From: Ornithinimicrobium laminariae
Lineage (GTDB): Bacteria; Actinomycetota; Actinomycetes; Actinomycetales; Dermatophilaceae
DNA: 64,000 nt
Direction: 5' to 3'
Assembly (NCBI RefSeq): GCF_019457945.1
Contig: NZ_JAHZSU010000002.1
Location: 310,001 to 374,000, forward strand
Positions 16,378 to 24,635 of this stretch are shown piece after piece. The notes under the pieces were generated by a model. That model had not been told where the DNA came from. It saw only the letters and a list, made by a program, of their open reading frames with translations, and made no database searches. Within the stretch, counting starts at the first letter, position 1; every line of letters starts with the position of its first letter. Position numbers and translations under genes: made by a program.

Positions 16378-18405
16378 CTAAGAGGCCACCCGTGGAATCT
16401 GCTCATCCCAGACTCGTTGCTGCACCGTTTCTCCATCCCAACGAGCCGTTTGCTGGGCCTGCAGATAAAAGGTGTCCTCATCGCAGGTAAGCCGATAGCC
16501 GCTGATCACGCTTGCGTTGAACTCACCGTCGCGCCCGACCTGGTAGCGCCAGGAAATGTTGGCCTCGTATCGGCCAGCGTCGTCTGGGTGCACGGTGTAT
16601 TCCTCGCGGCATTGTTGTGCCACCCGCAGTCCGTGATCCTCAAAGGTCACGTCACCCAGATCATCCTCAATGGTCACGCTCGTGAGGCCCGTCGCAATAT
16701 CAGTGCTGACGGTGCGACGCGGCGAGGCAGCTCTGTGCGTGGTCAGGTTTGCCCCAGACGCCGCTGCTGGCTTAGGGAGCGGATCTGTGAGGTCTTGACC
16801 GGTGAATACCGGCAGGGTCAGTTGCGGCTCACCCGGCAGCACTTGCAGGTCTGAGCGGACCGGTGGCGGCGTCAACAACGGAAAATTAGCCGACGATATG
16901 GACACCCGTATGCGGTGGCCAGCCGGGAGTTGATACCCCGCCATATCGAGGCCCACGATGACACTCATCGGCTCCTCAGGCTGCACTGGGCTCAACCGGG
17001 CTGGATCGTCGCGCAGTCGCAGGTTGAGGACGCCGTAGGTGATCAAAGCGCTGCCGCCGTCGGGCCGGAGGTCAGTCAGGCGGACCGTGAGTTGGCCAGC
17101 GTTGGTCGTGCTCGCGACGGTCAAAGAGACCTGTGGCTGACCCAAGATGTCCAGTGCTTCGGCCATTGGCTCGCTGGTCCAGCTAGCGGCGAAAGCTTCG
17201 TCTGCCCGTTGGTCTGTGGGTAGGTCTGGGCCAGTCCAGATCGCGCAGTATTCGCCCTGGCCTACTCCAGCGGTCAGTGGCGTGGAGATCAACACCGGTT
17301 CACTCAGCGAGCTGGCCTGGGCGCTCAAATGCCCTCGGTCACTCAAGGTGAAGGTCATGCCCTCGACATCAGCGCTCGGCCAAGAGTCCGTTTGCACCCA
17401 ACGCCCTGGCCGGAAGGCATGCATCGGAGCTGGCGGCACGGATTCTTGGATGTAATAGCGGCCCGCCGACTCTGCGAAGTGGCGCTCGCTGTCGCCGTCC
17501 TCGTCGGGCTCGTCCGCCAACCAGCGATCCCACCAGGCCAATGCTTCTTGCAAAAAGCCCACAGCGGGCCCGGGCACCGCGAAGTGTGGGTATTTGTGAA
17601 TCCAGGGGCCAACCAGCGCTTGGCGCGGCCCCGATAGGTTCTCCATCAGGCGCGGAATGGTGTTTTTGTAGGAGTCTCCCCAACCACCCACGGCGAAGAC
17701 CGGGATTTCGATGTCGCTGTAGTCCTCGCAGACCGAGCCGTGCCGCCAATAGTCGTCACGGGTCTGGTGCTCCATCCAGTTCTTCGCCAACAGCGGCATC
17801 GCCTCCAGACGCTCCACCCATCGCTCCTTGGCGGCAGGCACGAGGGCCGGGTCCGGCACGGCGGCGCTGAAAGACAACATGGTTGCCGCCCAGCCCAGAT
17901 TTTCGTTCATCAGGACGCCACCCTTGTAGTGCACGTCATCGGCGAACCGGTCGTCAGTCGAGCACAAGGTGATGATGGCTTTCAGCGGCTCAGGGCGCAG
18001 CGCAGCCAACTGCAAAGAGTTGAAGCCGCCCCACGAGATGCCCATCATTCCGAGCGCCCCGGTGCACCATGACTGAGCAGCGATCCAATCGATGACCTCG
18101 AGGGCATCTTCTTGCTCTTGGGCCAAATACTCATCCAGCATCAGCCCCGTCGACTCGCCGTTGCCACGCATGTCGACCCGCACCCCCGCATACCCCCGGG
18201 CTGCGAAATAGGGGTATGTCAGCTCGTCGCGGACTGCTGTGCCGTCGCGTTTGCGGTAGGGAAGATACTCGAGGATCGCGGGGACTGGACGGCTAAGGGC
18301 TGACTCTGGCAGCCAAATTCTCGCGGCTAGCACGGTGCCATCGCGCAGCGGGATTTCGACGTTCTCCCACCTAAGCAGGCCAGCCAACTCCTGGGGCTCA
18401 GACAT
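16378..18405 (-). CDS. CocE/NonD family hydrolase (X-Pro dipeptidyl-peptidase/S15-like)
   Basis: Hydrolase of 675 residues with three parts: an alpha/beta hydrolase core with a helical cap, and a C-terminal jelly-roll X-Pro-type domain followed by about 150 extra residues. The oxyanion region is LEYLPYRKRDGT (45-56), nucleophile elbow GISWGG with Ser124, and conserved RVDMRGNGES (76-85). CocE hydrolyses cocaine and acyl esters; NonD-type and S15 relatives act on esters or prolyl peptides, and the native substrate is unknown here. No secretion signal. ATG 18405 was chosen because it overlaps the DUF6314 stop by 8 nt (ATGTCTGA), implying coupled translation. Confidence 0.9.
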   Translation of the reverse strand: MSEPQELAGLLRWENVEIPLRDGTVLAARIWLPESALSRPVPAILEYLPYRKRDGTAVRDELTYPYFAARGYAGVRVDMRGNGESTGLMLDEYLAQEQEDALEVIDWIAAQSWCTGALGMMGISWGGFNSLQLAALRPEPLKAIITLCSTDDRFADDVHYKGGVLMNENLGWAATMLSFSAAVPDPALVPAAKERWVERLEAMPLLAKNWMEHQTRDDYWRHGSVCEDYSDIEIPVFAVGGWGDSYKNTIPRLMENLSGPRQALVGPWIHKYPHFAVPGPAVGFLQEALAWWDRWLADEPDEDGDSERHFAESAGRYYIQESVPPAPMHAFRPGRWVQTDSWPSADVEGMTFTLSDRGHLSAQASSLSEPVLISTPLTAGVGQGEYCAIWTGPDLPTDQRADEAFAASWTSEPMAEALDILGQPQVSLTVASTTNAGQLTVRLTDLRPDGGSALITYGVLNLRLRDDPARLSPVQPEEPMSVIVGLDMAGYQLPAGHRIRVSISSANFPLLTPPPVRSDLQVLPGEPQLTLPVFTGQDLTDPLPKPAAASGANLTTHRAASPRRTVSTDIATGLTSVTIEDDLGDVTFEDHGLRVAQQCREEYTVHPDDAGRYEANISWRYQVGRDGEFNASVISGYRLTCDEDTFYLQAQQTARWDGETVQQRVWDEQIPRVAS

Positions 18406-18838
18406 CTGCGGCACGTCGGATCTTCGTTTCATAGCGGTGGTCTTTCTGAGGGCCACGGACCGTCCAGCTCACGAACCACTGAGTGATCGGGTCTTGGTCC
18501 GAGTCGATGTCAATGGAGCCTTGATAGCGGTCGGCCCGACACGGGTGATCCACGAACTCACCCGGGAGCCACGGATGGAACGGGCGGCCGTCGTCAAAAG
18601 TGACTTCCCAGGCACCCTCTTCGCCGGGCACAATCCGCAGCTCTCGATGGATATCGTGCTGCTGGCCATTCCACAAAAGCACCCCGATCTCACGCCAATC
18701 GACGTGACCATCGGGGTGCTGTTGGAGGGACATGGTGCCGACGACCGTGCCGCGGATATTCGCGGCTTGGTCAACAACGATGCGCTCAAATGTCCAGTCC
18801 CCCAGCAAGCGCAGGGGGTTGATGCTCTGGTCCATCAC
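18398..18838 (-). CDS. DUF6314 family protein
   Basis: Protein of 146 residues, without signal or membrane segments. The start LLGDWTFERIVVDQAANIRG and the REIGVLLWNGQQHDIHREL region fit the beta-rich DUF6314 family, lipocalin-like small proteins common in actinomycetes and of unknown function. The HPCRADRYQGSIDI segment near 97-110 contains the conserved CRAD-type pattern, and a WTVRGPQKDHR motif closes the barrel. It is the first gene of a two-gene unit with the CocE/NonD hydrolase (8-nt overlap), which hints that it may bind a lipid or ester relevant to that enzyme; this is inference. Confidence 0.8.
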   Translation of the reverse strand: MMDQSINPLRLLGDWTFERIVVDQAANIRGTVVGTMSLQQHPDGHVDWREIGVLLWNGQQHDIHRELRIVPGEEGAWEVTFDDGRPFHPWLPGEFVDHPCRADRYQGSIDIDSDQDPITQWFVSWTVRGPQKDHRYETKIRRAADV

Positions 18839-18871
18839 CGAACTATGGCATGGACCAGAAAGCGGACGTGA

Positions 18872-19705
18872 TTACAGCATGGTGAAGTCTGCGGTCTGCG
18901 GGTCCGGGAACATCCGCTCTTCGGTGTCCAGGCCGGTGATGGTGTCCATCTGGGTGGGCGACAACTCAAAGCCGAACAAGTCAATGTTGGAGCGGATGCG
19001 CTCTGGGGTGACCGACTTCGGGATAATGATGGTGCCGTTCTGCAGGTGCCAGCGCAGCACGACCTGGCCCTCGGAGACGCCGTGTGCAGCAGCGATTTCC
19101 TTGATGGCGGGCAGCGACAAGTCCTGGGCCTGACCAATGGGCGCGTAGGCCTCAACTGCTATGCCGTGCTTGGTCGAGGCAGCCTGGGTGCCTGGCTGCT
19201 GGAAGCTAGGGTGCAACTCGAACTGGTTAACCGCCGGGGTGACCTCGACACTCTTCATCAAGTCTTCGACGTGGTCGGGCAGGAAGTTAGAGATGCCAAT
19301 TGCGCGGACGGCGCCCTCGGCATACAACTTCTCCATCGCCTTCCAGGTGTCCGCGGCCTTGCCCCACGCGGGCACCGGCCAGTGGATCAAGTAAAGGTCG
19401 ATCACGTCGACGCCCAACTCGCGTCGACTGTTCTCAAAGGCCTGCAAGGTCTTTTCGAAGCCCTGCTCGCCGTTGCGCAGCTTGGTGGTGACGAAGACAT
19501 CTGATTCTGGCAAGCCGCTGGCCTTGAGCGCGGCACCAACACCGGCCTCGTTTTGGTAGCCCGCGGCCGTGTCAATGTGGCGGTAGCCAGCTTCAAGCGC
19601 GGACTCCACCGCGGCCTGGGTCTCGTCGTCGGGGATCTGGAAAACTCCCAACCCAACCTGGGGGATCTCGACGCCGTTGTTTAGGACAATGTTTGGAATC
19701 GTCAT
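18872..19705 (-). CDS. Aldo/keto reductase (2,5-diketo-D-gluconate reductase-like)
   Basis: NADPH-dependent aldo/keto reductase of 277 residues, AKR5-type. The catalytic tetrad is visible: Asp45 (HIDTA), Tyr50 (GYQNE), Lys75 (TTKLRN) and His108 (YLIHWP). The C-terminal PKSVTPERIRSNIDLFGF region binds the cofactor phosphate. It reduces small aldehydes, keto acids or sugar derivatives in the cytosol; the exact substrate cannot be inferred. The C-terminus is the short loop type of bacterial enzymes. It is divergent from the anchored hypothetical gene and lies 33 bp upstream of DUF6314 on the same strand. Confidence 0.92.
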   Translation of the reverse strand: MTIPNIVLNNGVEIPQVGLGVFQIPDDETQAAVESALEAGYRHIDTAAGYQNEAGVGAALKASGLPESDVFVTTKLRNGEQGFEKTLQAFENSRRELGVDVIDLYLIHWPVPAWGKAADTWKAMEKLYAEGAVRAIGISNFLPDHVEDLMKSVEVTPAVNQFELHPSFQQPGTQAASTKHGIAVEAYAPIGQAQDLSLPAIKEIAAAHGVSEGQVVLRWHLQNGTIIIPKSVTPERIRSNIDLFGFELSPTQMDTITGLDTEERMFPDPQTADFTML

Positions 19706-19764
19706 GTCAGTGGGAGCGTTCAGAACTGCTGCAATATTCCACTCGAACGGTCACACTAGATCGT

Positions 19765-20292
19765 ATGGAGTGGGTGCTGCTGGGCGTAGTGGCCCTGGCT
19801 GTCATTGCCCTGGGGGTGTCACGCAGCGGTCGGGACAATGCCGATCAGCCTGCGCCCGAGAGCACGCAGTCGGGCAAACCTGCGGCTAAGCCATCCCCCA
19901 CCGCTAAGCCGGATCCGAGTCTTGCTGCCACGGATCAAGCCGAGATTGACCATTTGTTTGCTGCTGTCGATGCCGAAATCGCCGACAAACTCATCGAGCT
20001 GCTTGAGGTGAGACTGCGCGACGTCATTCGGCGCCAGGTCCCAGTGCGATCTATCCGCAGTTCCCCTGCCCCATCGGTCGCGCGAATCTGCTTTTCCAAT
20101 GGCGTGATTGTGCTAGCCAAAACGCGTGCCTCTGGCGGGCTCATCCCGATGGCCAAAGCGATGCTGAGCACGTCAGTGACGCTGGAGCGCTATGACCGCA
20201 GCGACGAGGAAAAGCCACCGGCCCTTCACTTTGTCTGGCGCAACGGCGGCCACGTTGAGGTGACTGCAGTTGGGCTGGACCAAGCCGATTAG
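19765..20292 (+). CDS. Membrane-anchored hypothetical protein
   Basis: Protein of 175 residues. The N-terminus MEWVLLGVVALAVIALGV is one hydrophobic helix, probably an uncleaved anchor with the rest in the cytosol or outside. A Pro/Ala/Lys-rich linker (KPAAKPSPTAKPDPS, near residues 38-52) precedes a globular region of about 120 residues containing ELLEVRLRDVIRRQ and RICFSNGVIVLAKTRASG. I do not recognise a family. The ATG at 19765 puts the helix at the very start. Its stop overlaps the stop of the opposing ABC ATPase gene by three bases. Confidence 0.7.
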   Translation: MEWVLLGVVALAVIALGVSRSGRDNADQPAPESTQSGKPAAKPSPTAKPDPSLAATDQAEIDHLFAAVDAEIADKLIELLEVRLRDVIRRQVPVRSIRSSPAPSVARICFSNGVIVLAKTRASGGLIPMAKAMLSTSVTLERYDRSDEEKPPALHFVWRNGGHVEVTAVGLDQAD

Positions 20293-20975
20293 CCGCTGAC
20301 TCGCTCGCCCTGATGCAACTCGATGACCTGGTCAGCACGGTCGATGAGCAATGGGTCATGTGTGGCGACGATTGAGGCAATGGACTCTTGATGCGCGAGG
20401 TGCGTGAGCAAATCCATGATCGTGGCAGCAGTCGCCGAGTCCAACTGGCCCGTCGGCTCGTCGGCGATCAGGATGCTGGGCCGCGCGACGAGCGCCCGAG
20501 CAATGCCGACGCGCTGCTGCTGCCCACCCGACAATTCATAGGGCCGTTGATGACCATGACGCCCCAACCCCACGAGGTCCAGCACCTCCGCGACCCGTTC
20601 ATCTCGCTCTTTGGCCGGAGTGCCCAGGAGCCGCAACGGCACTTCGATGTTTTCGGTTGCAGAGAGCACTGGGATCAGGCCAAACGACTGGAAGACATAC
20701 CCCACCGACTCGCGCCGAATCGCTAGCACTTCTGCATCGGCCAACTCGGACAACGCCCGCCCATCCCCCAGGAGCACCTGGCCAGACGAGGGCCGATCGA
20801 GCCCACCCAGGAGGTTGAGCAACGTCGTCTTTCCCGACCCTGAGGGCCCCCGTACCACGGTCAATAGACCTGGTCGCGCCTCAAAGTCGACATTCGTCAA
20901 CGCATGCACCTCTGCTGCACCACTGCCGAACTGTCGGTGCAATCCGCACCCGGCCAGGGCATACTCCGCGCTCAT
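20289..20975 (-). CDS. ABC transporter ATP-binding protein (MacB/LolD type), small ATPase of the exporter operon
   Basis: ATPase of 228 residues. Walker A GPSGSGKTT (43-51), signature LSGGQ near 138, Walker B LIADEPTGQLD near 158-168 and the switch ATHD identify the MacB/LolD subfamily that pairs with FtsX-like permeases. Such mechanotransmitter systems export or extract molecules at the outer membrane face rather than moving them through the membrane. Its ATG overlaps the stop of the larger ATPase gene by 4 nt. It is the last of four genes, so two different ATPases serve two permeases, perhaps as a heterodimer. Confidence 0.92.
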   Translation of the reverse strand: MSAEYALAGCGLHRQFGSGAAEVHALTNVDFEARPGLLTVVRGPSGSGKTTLLNLLGGLDRPSSGQVLLGDGRALSELADAEVLAIRRESVGYVFQSFGLIPVLSATENIEVPLRLLGTPAKERDERVAEVLDLVGLGRHGHQRPYELSGGQQQRVGIARALVARPSILIADEPTGQLDSATAATIMDLLTHLAHQESIASIVATHDPLLIDRADQVIELHQGERVSG

Positions 20976-21898
20976 GTCCGTTTACCTTCCGGCTCTGGTG
21001 ACTTCTCGTCAGGCCAGATCCCCACGTGATCCGGCTCCAACTCCAGTCGGACTCGGTCGTGCAGCCCTAGTTGAGCAACGTGCGCATCCGGCAACTGCAG
21101 GCGGCCTGCCCGGTCAATCACGGTGAACTCTTCGGCAACGATCCGCGCCTGCCCCGATTCGTCCGTCTCCTGGCGGCGGATGACTTCAGTTGAGGTGCGC
21201 CCGTCGCGAATCTGCACAGTTCGCCGGACGTGATCAGCCACCGTCGGGTCATGCGTAACGATCAAAACCGTCACCCCTAAGGTCGCCGATGCGTGCGCCA
21301 TGGCGCCCAGCACCTTGGCCGACATCTCATCGTCCAACTCCCCCGTTGGCTCATCGGCCAACAGCACGGTCGGGTTGTTGGCCAGCGCCGTGGCGATCGC
21401 CACTCTTTGCTGCTGACCACCCGACATTTCACGTGGCTGCCGGTCACGCACATCACTGATCTCCAACAAGTCAAGCAACTCAGCCACCCGTTCGCTGCGA
21501 CCTTTGCGCGATGCGATCAGCATTGGCAAGGCAATATTCTCGGCCGCGCTCAGGAAGGGCAGCAGGTTGCGCGAGGTCTGCTGCCAGACAAACCCCACAC
21601 TGCTCCTGCGGTATGCGACTCGTTGCTTGCGCGTCATCGCGCCCAGGTCGGCTCCGGCCACTTGAGCCCGGCCACCAGTCGGCGCATCGAGGCCCGACAG
21701 GATGTTGAGCAGCGTCGACTTGCCCGAGCCGGATGCCCCTACGAGGGCCACCACGTCACCTGCGTCTACGCGCAGATTGAGCCCTTGCAGCGCCTGAACC
21801 TCAAGGCCCTCCGTCGAGTAAATCCGCACCAGGTCTTCGCACACAATGTCTGGCCCGGAGCGCTGTTGGGGAGCAGGCTGCTCCGTTTGCTGGGTCAT
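20972..21898 (-). CDS. ABC transporter ATP-binding protein with AbrB-like C-terminal domain
   Basis: ATPase of 308 residues, 70-80 more than its paralogue. Walker A GASGSGKST (54-62), signature MSGGQ (158-162), Walker B VLLADEPTGELDD (178-190) and THD switch are intact and of MacB/LolD type. Residues about 258-297 (TVIDRAGRLQLPDAHVAQLG, then DRVRLELEPD) look like an AbrB/SpoVT swapped-hairpin domain, with the typical DRAGRLQLP strand-turn; it could mediate dimerisation or nucleic-acid binding. ATG 21898 has AGGAAAGG about 8 nt upstream, inside the end of the preceding permease gene. Longer in-frame starts are unlikely. Confidence 0.9.
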   Translation of the reverse strand: MTQQTEQPAPQQRSGPDIVCEDLVRIYSTEGLEVQALQGLNLRVDAGDVVALVGASGSGKSTLLNILSGLDAPTGGRAQVAGADLGAMTRKQRVAYRRSSVGFVWQQTSRNLLPFLSAAENIALPMLIASRKGRSERVAELLDLLEISDVRDRQPREMSGGQQQRVAIATALANNPTVLLADEPTGELDDEMSAKVLGAMAHASATLGVTVLIVTHDPTVADHVRRTVQIRDGRTSTEVIRRQETDESGQARIVAEEFTVIDRAGRLQLPDAHVAQLGLHDRVRLELEPDHVGIWPDEKSPEPEGKRT

Positions 21899-21902
21899 AG
21901 GA

Positions 21903-24635
21903 CTACCTTTCCTCGCCAAGGCGCAGGTGTTGGGCAAGATTAGTGCGGGCAGCGACCGCGGTGGAAAGCGCGACGGCCATCGCGAGAGATACCAACACCC
22001 CAAGCACGACCAGCGCGAGCCACAGCGGGTTCACGGCTAGACCGGGCTGCAAGGCCCCACCAGTGAGAGTGCGCAGATCAAGGGCTTGCAGTAACAACCA
22101 AGGGATACAGGCGCCGAGCAACCCGCCGGCGAGGAAGGCCACCAGGATGCCTGGCGCTGCTTCCCAGCTGGCCAGCGAGCGGACCTGGCTTCGGCTGGCC
22201 CCCATCGTCCGCAAGATTGCCAGCAGTCGCACTCGGCTGCGAGCGCCGAGCGCCTGCCCCAGCACGATGGCCACTGCGGTGAGCGCAGTGGTCAGGGCTG
22301 AGGCAGCGATCAGCAGCACTGTCAGTCCGGAAGTGGCTGGAGCCTCCAACAAGACTTGCAAATCTTCCTGCGGGGTCTCGATCAGCGCGTTCGGCATGAC
22401 ACCACTGACGGCCGCCCTCACTGCTTCTGGATCGGCGCCTTCATCGATGGCCACCCACGCAACATTGCCAGTTGGTACATCTCGATCGCTCGCTTCCCAG
22501 GCAGACCTGATCGTCACCAAAAATTGCGAGTCGGTTCGTACACCGGGCAGCCGGTCAATGGAGCCAACAATCTGCGCTGAGGTGTCGTTGGGCAGACGCA
22601 CTGCGCCCGCAGCTTCAAGACTGCCGCCTGCCATCACGGGCATGGAGTCACCCCAGGAGTACAGCGTATCTGGGAGTGGAGTCACCAGTGGGGCCAATTC
22701 CTGAACTGCCTGCAGCGAATCGTCCACGATGTACACGGTGACTGGCGTTTCTCGGCCTTCTGACTCAAATTCAGTGCGGGTCTCGGCCACGCGGGCCACA
22801 GCAGCCACACCGGGGACAGCCGACAAGTCCTCAACGACGTCGTCGTTGATGCTGGGTCCACTCATCCTGATCTGCGCGCCAGCATCGTTCCAAGCAGACA
22901 CTTGAGCGCCTTGGTCAATCGTCGAAGCCAACATGGTGCTGAGGGTGGCCACCGAGACGCCGAGCACGACGACAACAATCGGCAAGAGCCCGCCTGCGGG
23001 GTCGCGCACTGCCCGTGCCACGCCGACAAACGGAGCCAGCCCGGTGCGGGTATGCAGCCTCCGCGTCAGAGTCCGCAACGGCACCGGCATCAAGCGCACG
23101 GTGAGAAGCGCAATCGCAAAGGCCAGCAGTGCAGGCGTCGCTGCGACGAGTGGGTCAACTCCAACGCCTTCGGTGGTCGGGCCACGCGTCAACAGGCGCC
23201 AGAGTGCTACCGCTGCGACGGCGAAGATCGACGCTTCCAGCAGGCGCCGCTTTTTGCTGCGTTGCCCGCCCAGATCTAAGCGAGCCGCGTTGAGGGAGCC
23301 GGGTGTCGAAAACAGACCCAAGGCACAAGCCGGGGTCAGTCCAATGAGCAGCACGACAGCGATGCTGTTCCACGGCCAGGGTTGGAGCGGCGCGACGATG
23401 AGGCCCGCCACCGCATACCCGATTAGGGCTGCGGGCAAGCCCATCAGGAGGCCTTCGAGCGCTAGCAATCCTCGGACCTGCAGCCCCGAGCCACCACGTG
23501 CCGAAGCAAGGGCCAATGTGTTGGATCGACGGGTCACGATGAGTTGGGCGCCCAAAGCAAGGACAGCGACGGCGACTCCGATGGGTCCAGCCGCGACGAC
23601 GGCCGCGATGGAGGCGGTCGCACGCTGCTGGCCACTCAACGCTTCCAGAGTGTTGAACAATTCAGTCGAAAACTGAGCTTCAAAGTTGACCGGTTCTTCG
23701 ACGACAACAGCATCCGCGCCGTCCGCGGTGACGAGCGGCACTGAGCCAGCCGAAAAACCGGACAGTTGCGCGGTCAGCGTCGCGACATCGTCCCCGGCGA
23801 TGCGTGACGCGTTGAGGGGATACCAGGCGGTGAGCAAACGGGCGTCTCCCGGCTCAGTCACGCCCGGGTTGCCGGGTGCCAGATAGGCCGCGGCGTTGGC
23901 CAGCAGACCTTGGTCAAGATCATCGAGGACGGATAATTTTGTTGCGTAGTCGCTATGTGCCCAGTGCGAGTCCGTCTCAACATTGACCTGATACGTGCCG
24001 CTGAGCCGGGTCTCGACCGCTCCGGCTCGCACTTCACCGACCTCCCAGTTCAGCTGTTCAGCTGCATCGTGGCTCAGCAAGATCTCCACTTCAGCGTTCA
24101 CCGTGCCATCGCCATCAAAGAAGGGAATGGTCGGAGCGGGCCAATCCCCTTCGACCAGCGTGACGAGATTTTCGATCTCCGGATCGACGCGATAATGCAA
24201 CGTGATCTCGGCGATGTCGCTCTCTGGGGCGTTTGGCACAGAAGTCGGGCTACCGACTTCGAGATAGAACTCGGCCGGCTGCAGCAACGAGCGCAAGGGT
24301 TCGGGTTGTCCGACACGATGTGCTTCCAAACCTGCCGACAGCGCCTCCCACGTCACCTCTGGCTCAGGAAACCGCGCTCCGGTGCCATCCACAAAATACC
24401 GTGAAATGCCCAGCGGGGTTGTGCTGCTGAGGTCTCGCTGAGTGACGCTGAGACTGCTGATCGAATAATCGGCCTGACGGGCATTCATGTCGGTGAGCAG
24501 TCGGGGCGCAATTGTTGCCAACAAAGCCATCACCAGCACTAAGACAGCAAGAAGCAGCGAGACGCCCGGGTCTTTGCGCACTTGCTTGAGGGCCAGCGTG
24601 GCAGCCCCGGGGGCCCTGCGCAGTCGGTGCGTCAT
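21903..24635 (-). CDS. FtsX-like permease, 910 residues
   Basis: Large ABC permease. A first membrane helix (LLLAVLVLVMALLATIAPRL, near 28-47) is followed by about 280 extracytoplasmic residues, then a central bundle of helices (about 340-560), a second extracellular domain, and a C-terminal FtsX/MacB-like domain with three helices at about 770-905. This duplicated layout (two FtsX units in one chain) is typical of actinobacterial exporters. The protein likely couples ATP hydrolysis to movement of extracytoplasmic domains; the cargo is unknown. Its GTG/ATG start overlaps the upstream permease gene by 4 nt and its stop lies 4 nt before the next ATPase gene. Confidence 0.88.
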   Translation of the reverse strand: MTHRLRRAPGAATLALKQVRKDPGVSLLLAVLVLVMALLATIAPRLLTDMNARQADYSISSLSVTQRDLSSTTPLGISRYFVDGTGARFPEPEVTWEALSAGLEAHRVGQPEPLRSLLQPAEFYLEVGSPTSVPNAPESDIAEITLHYRVDPEIENLVTLVEGDWPAPTIPFFDGDGTVNAEVEILLSHDAAEQLNWEVGEVRAGAVETRLSGTYQVNVETDSHWAHSDYATKLSVLDDLDQGLLANAAAYLAPGNPGVTEPGDARLLTAWYPLNASRIAGDDVATLTAQLSGFSAGSVPLVTADGADAVVVEEPVNFEAQFSTELFNTLEALSGQQRATASIAAVVAAGPIGVAVAVLALGAQLIVTRRSNTLALASARGGSGLQVRGLLALEGLLMGLPAALIGYAVAGLIVAPLQPWPWNSIAVVLLIGLTPACALGLFSTPGSLNAARLDLGGQRSKKRRLLEASIFAVAAVALWRLLTRGPTTEGVGVDPLVAATPALLAFAIALLTVRLMPVPLRTLTRRLHTRTGLAPFVGVARAVRDPAGGLLPIVVVVLGVSVATLSTMLASTIDQGAQVSAWNDAGAQIRMSGPSINDDVVEDLSAVPGVAAVARVAETRTEFESEGRETPVTVYIVDDSLQAVQELAPLVTPLPDTLYSWGDSMPVMAGGSLEAAGAVRLPNDTSAQIVGSIDRLPGVRTDSQFLVTIRSAWEASDRDVPTGNVAWVAIDEGADPEAVRAAVSGVMPNALIETPQEDLQVLLEAPATSGLTVLLIAASALTTALTAVAIVLGQALGARSRVRLLAILRTMGASRSQVRSLASWEAAPGILVAFLAGGLLGACIPWLLLQALDLRTLTGGALQPGLAVNPLWLALVVLGVLVSLAMAVALSTAVAARTNLAQHLRLGEER

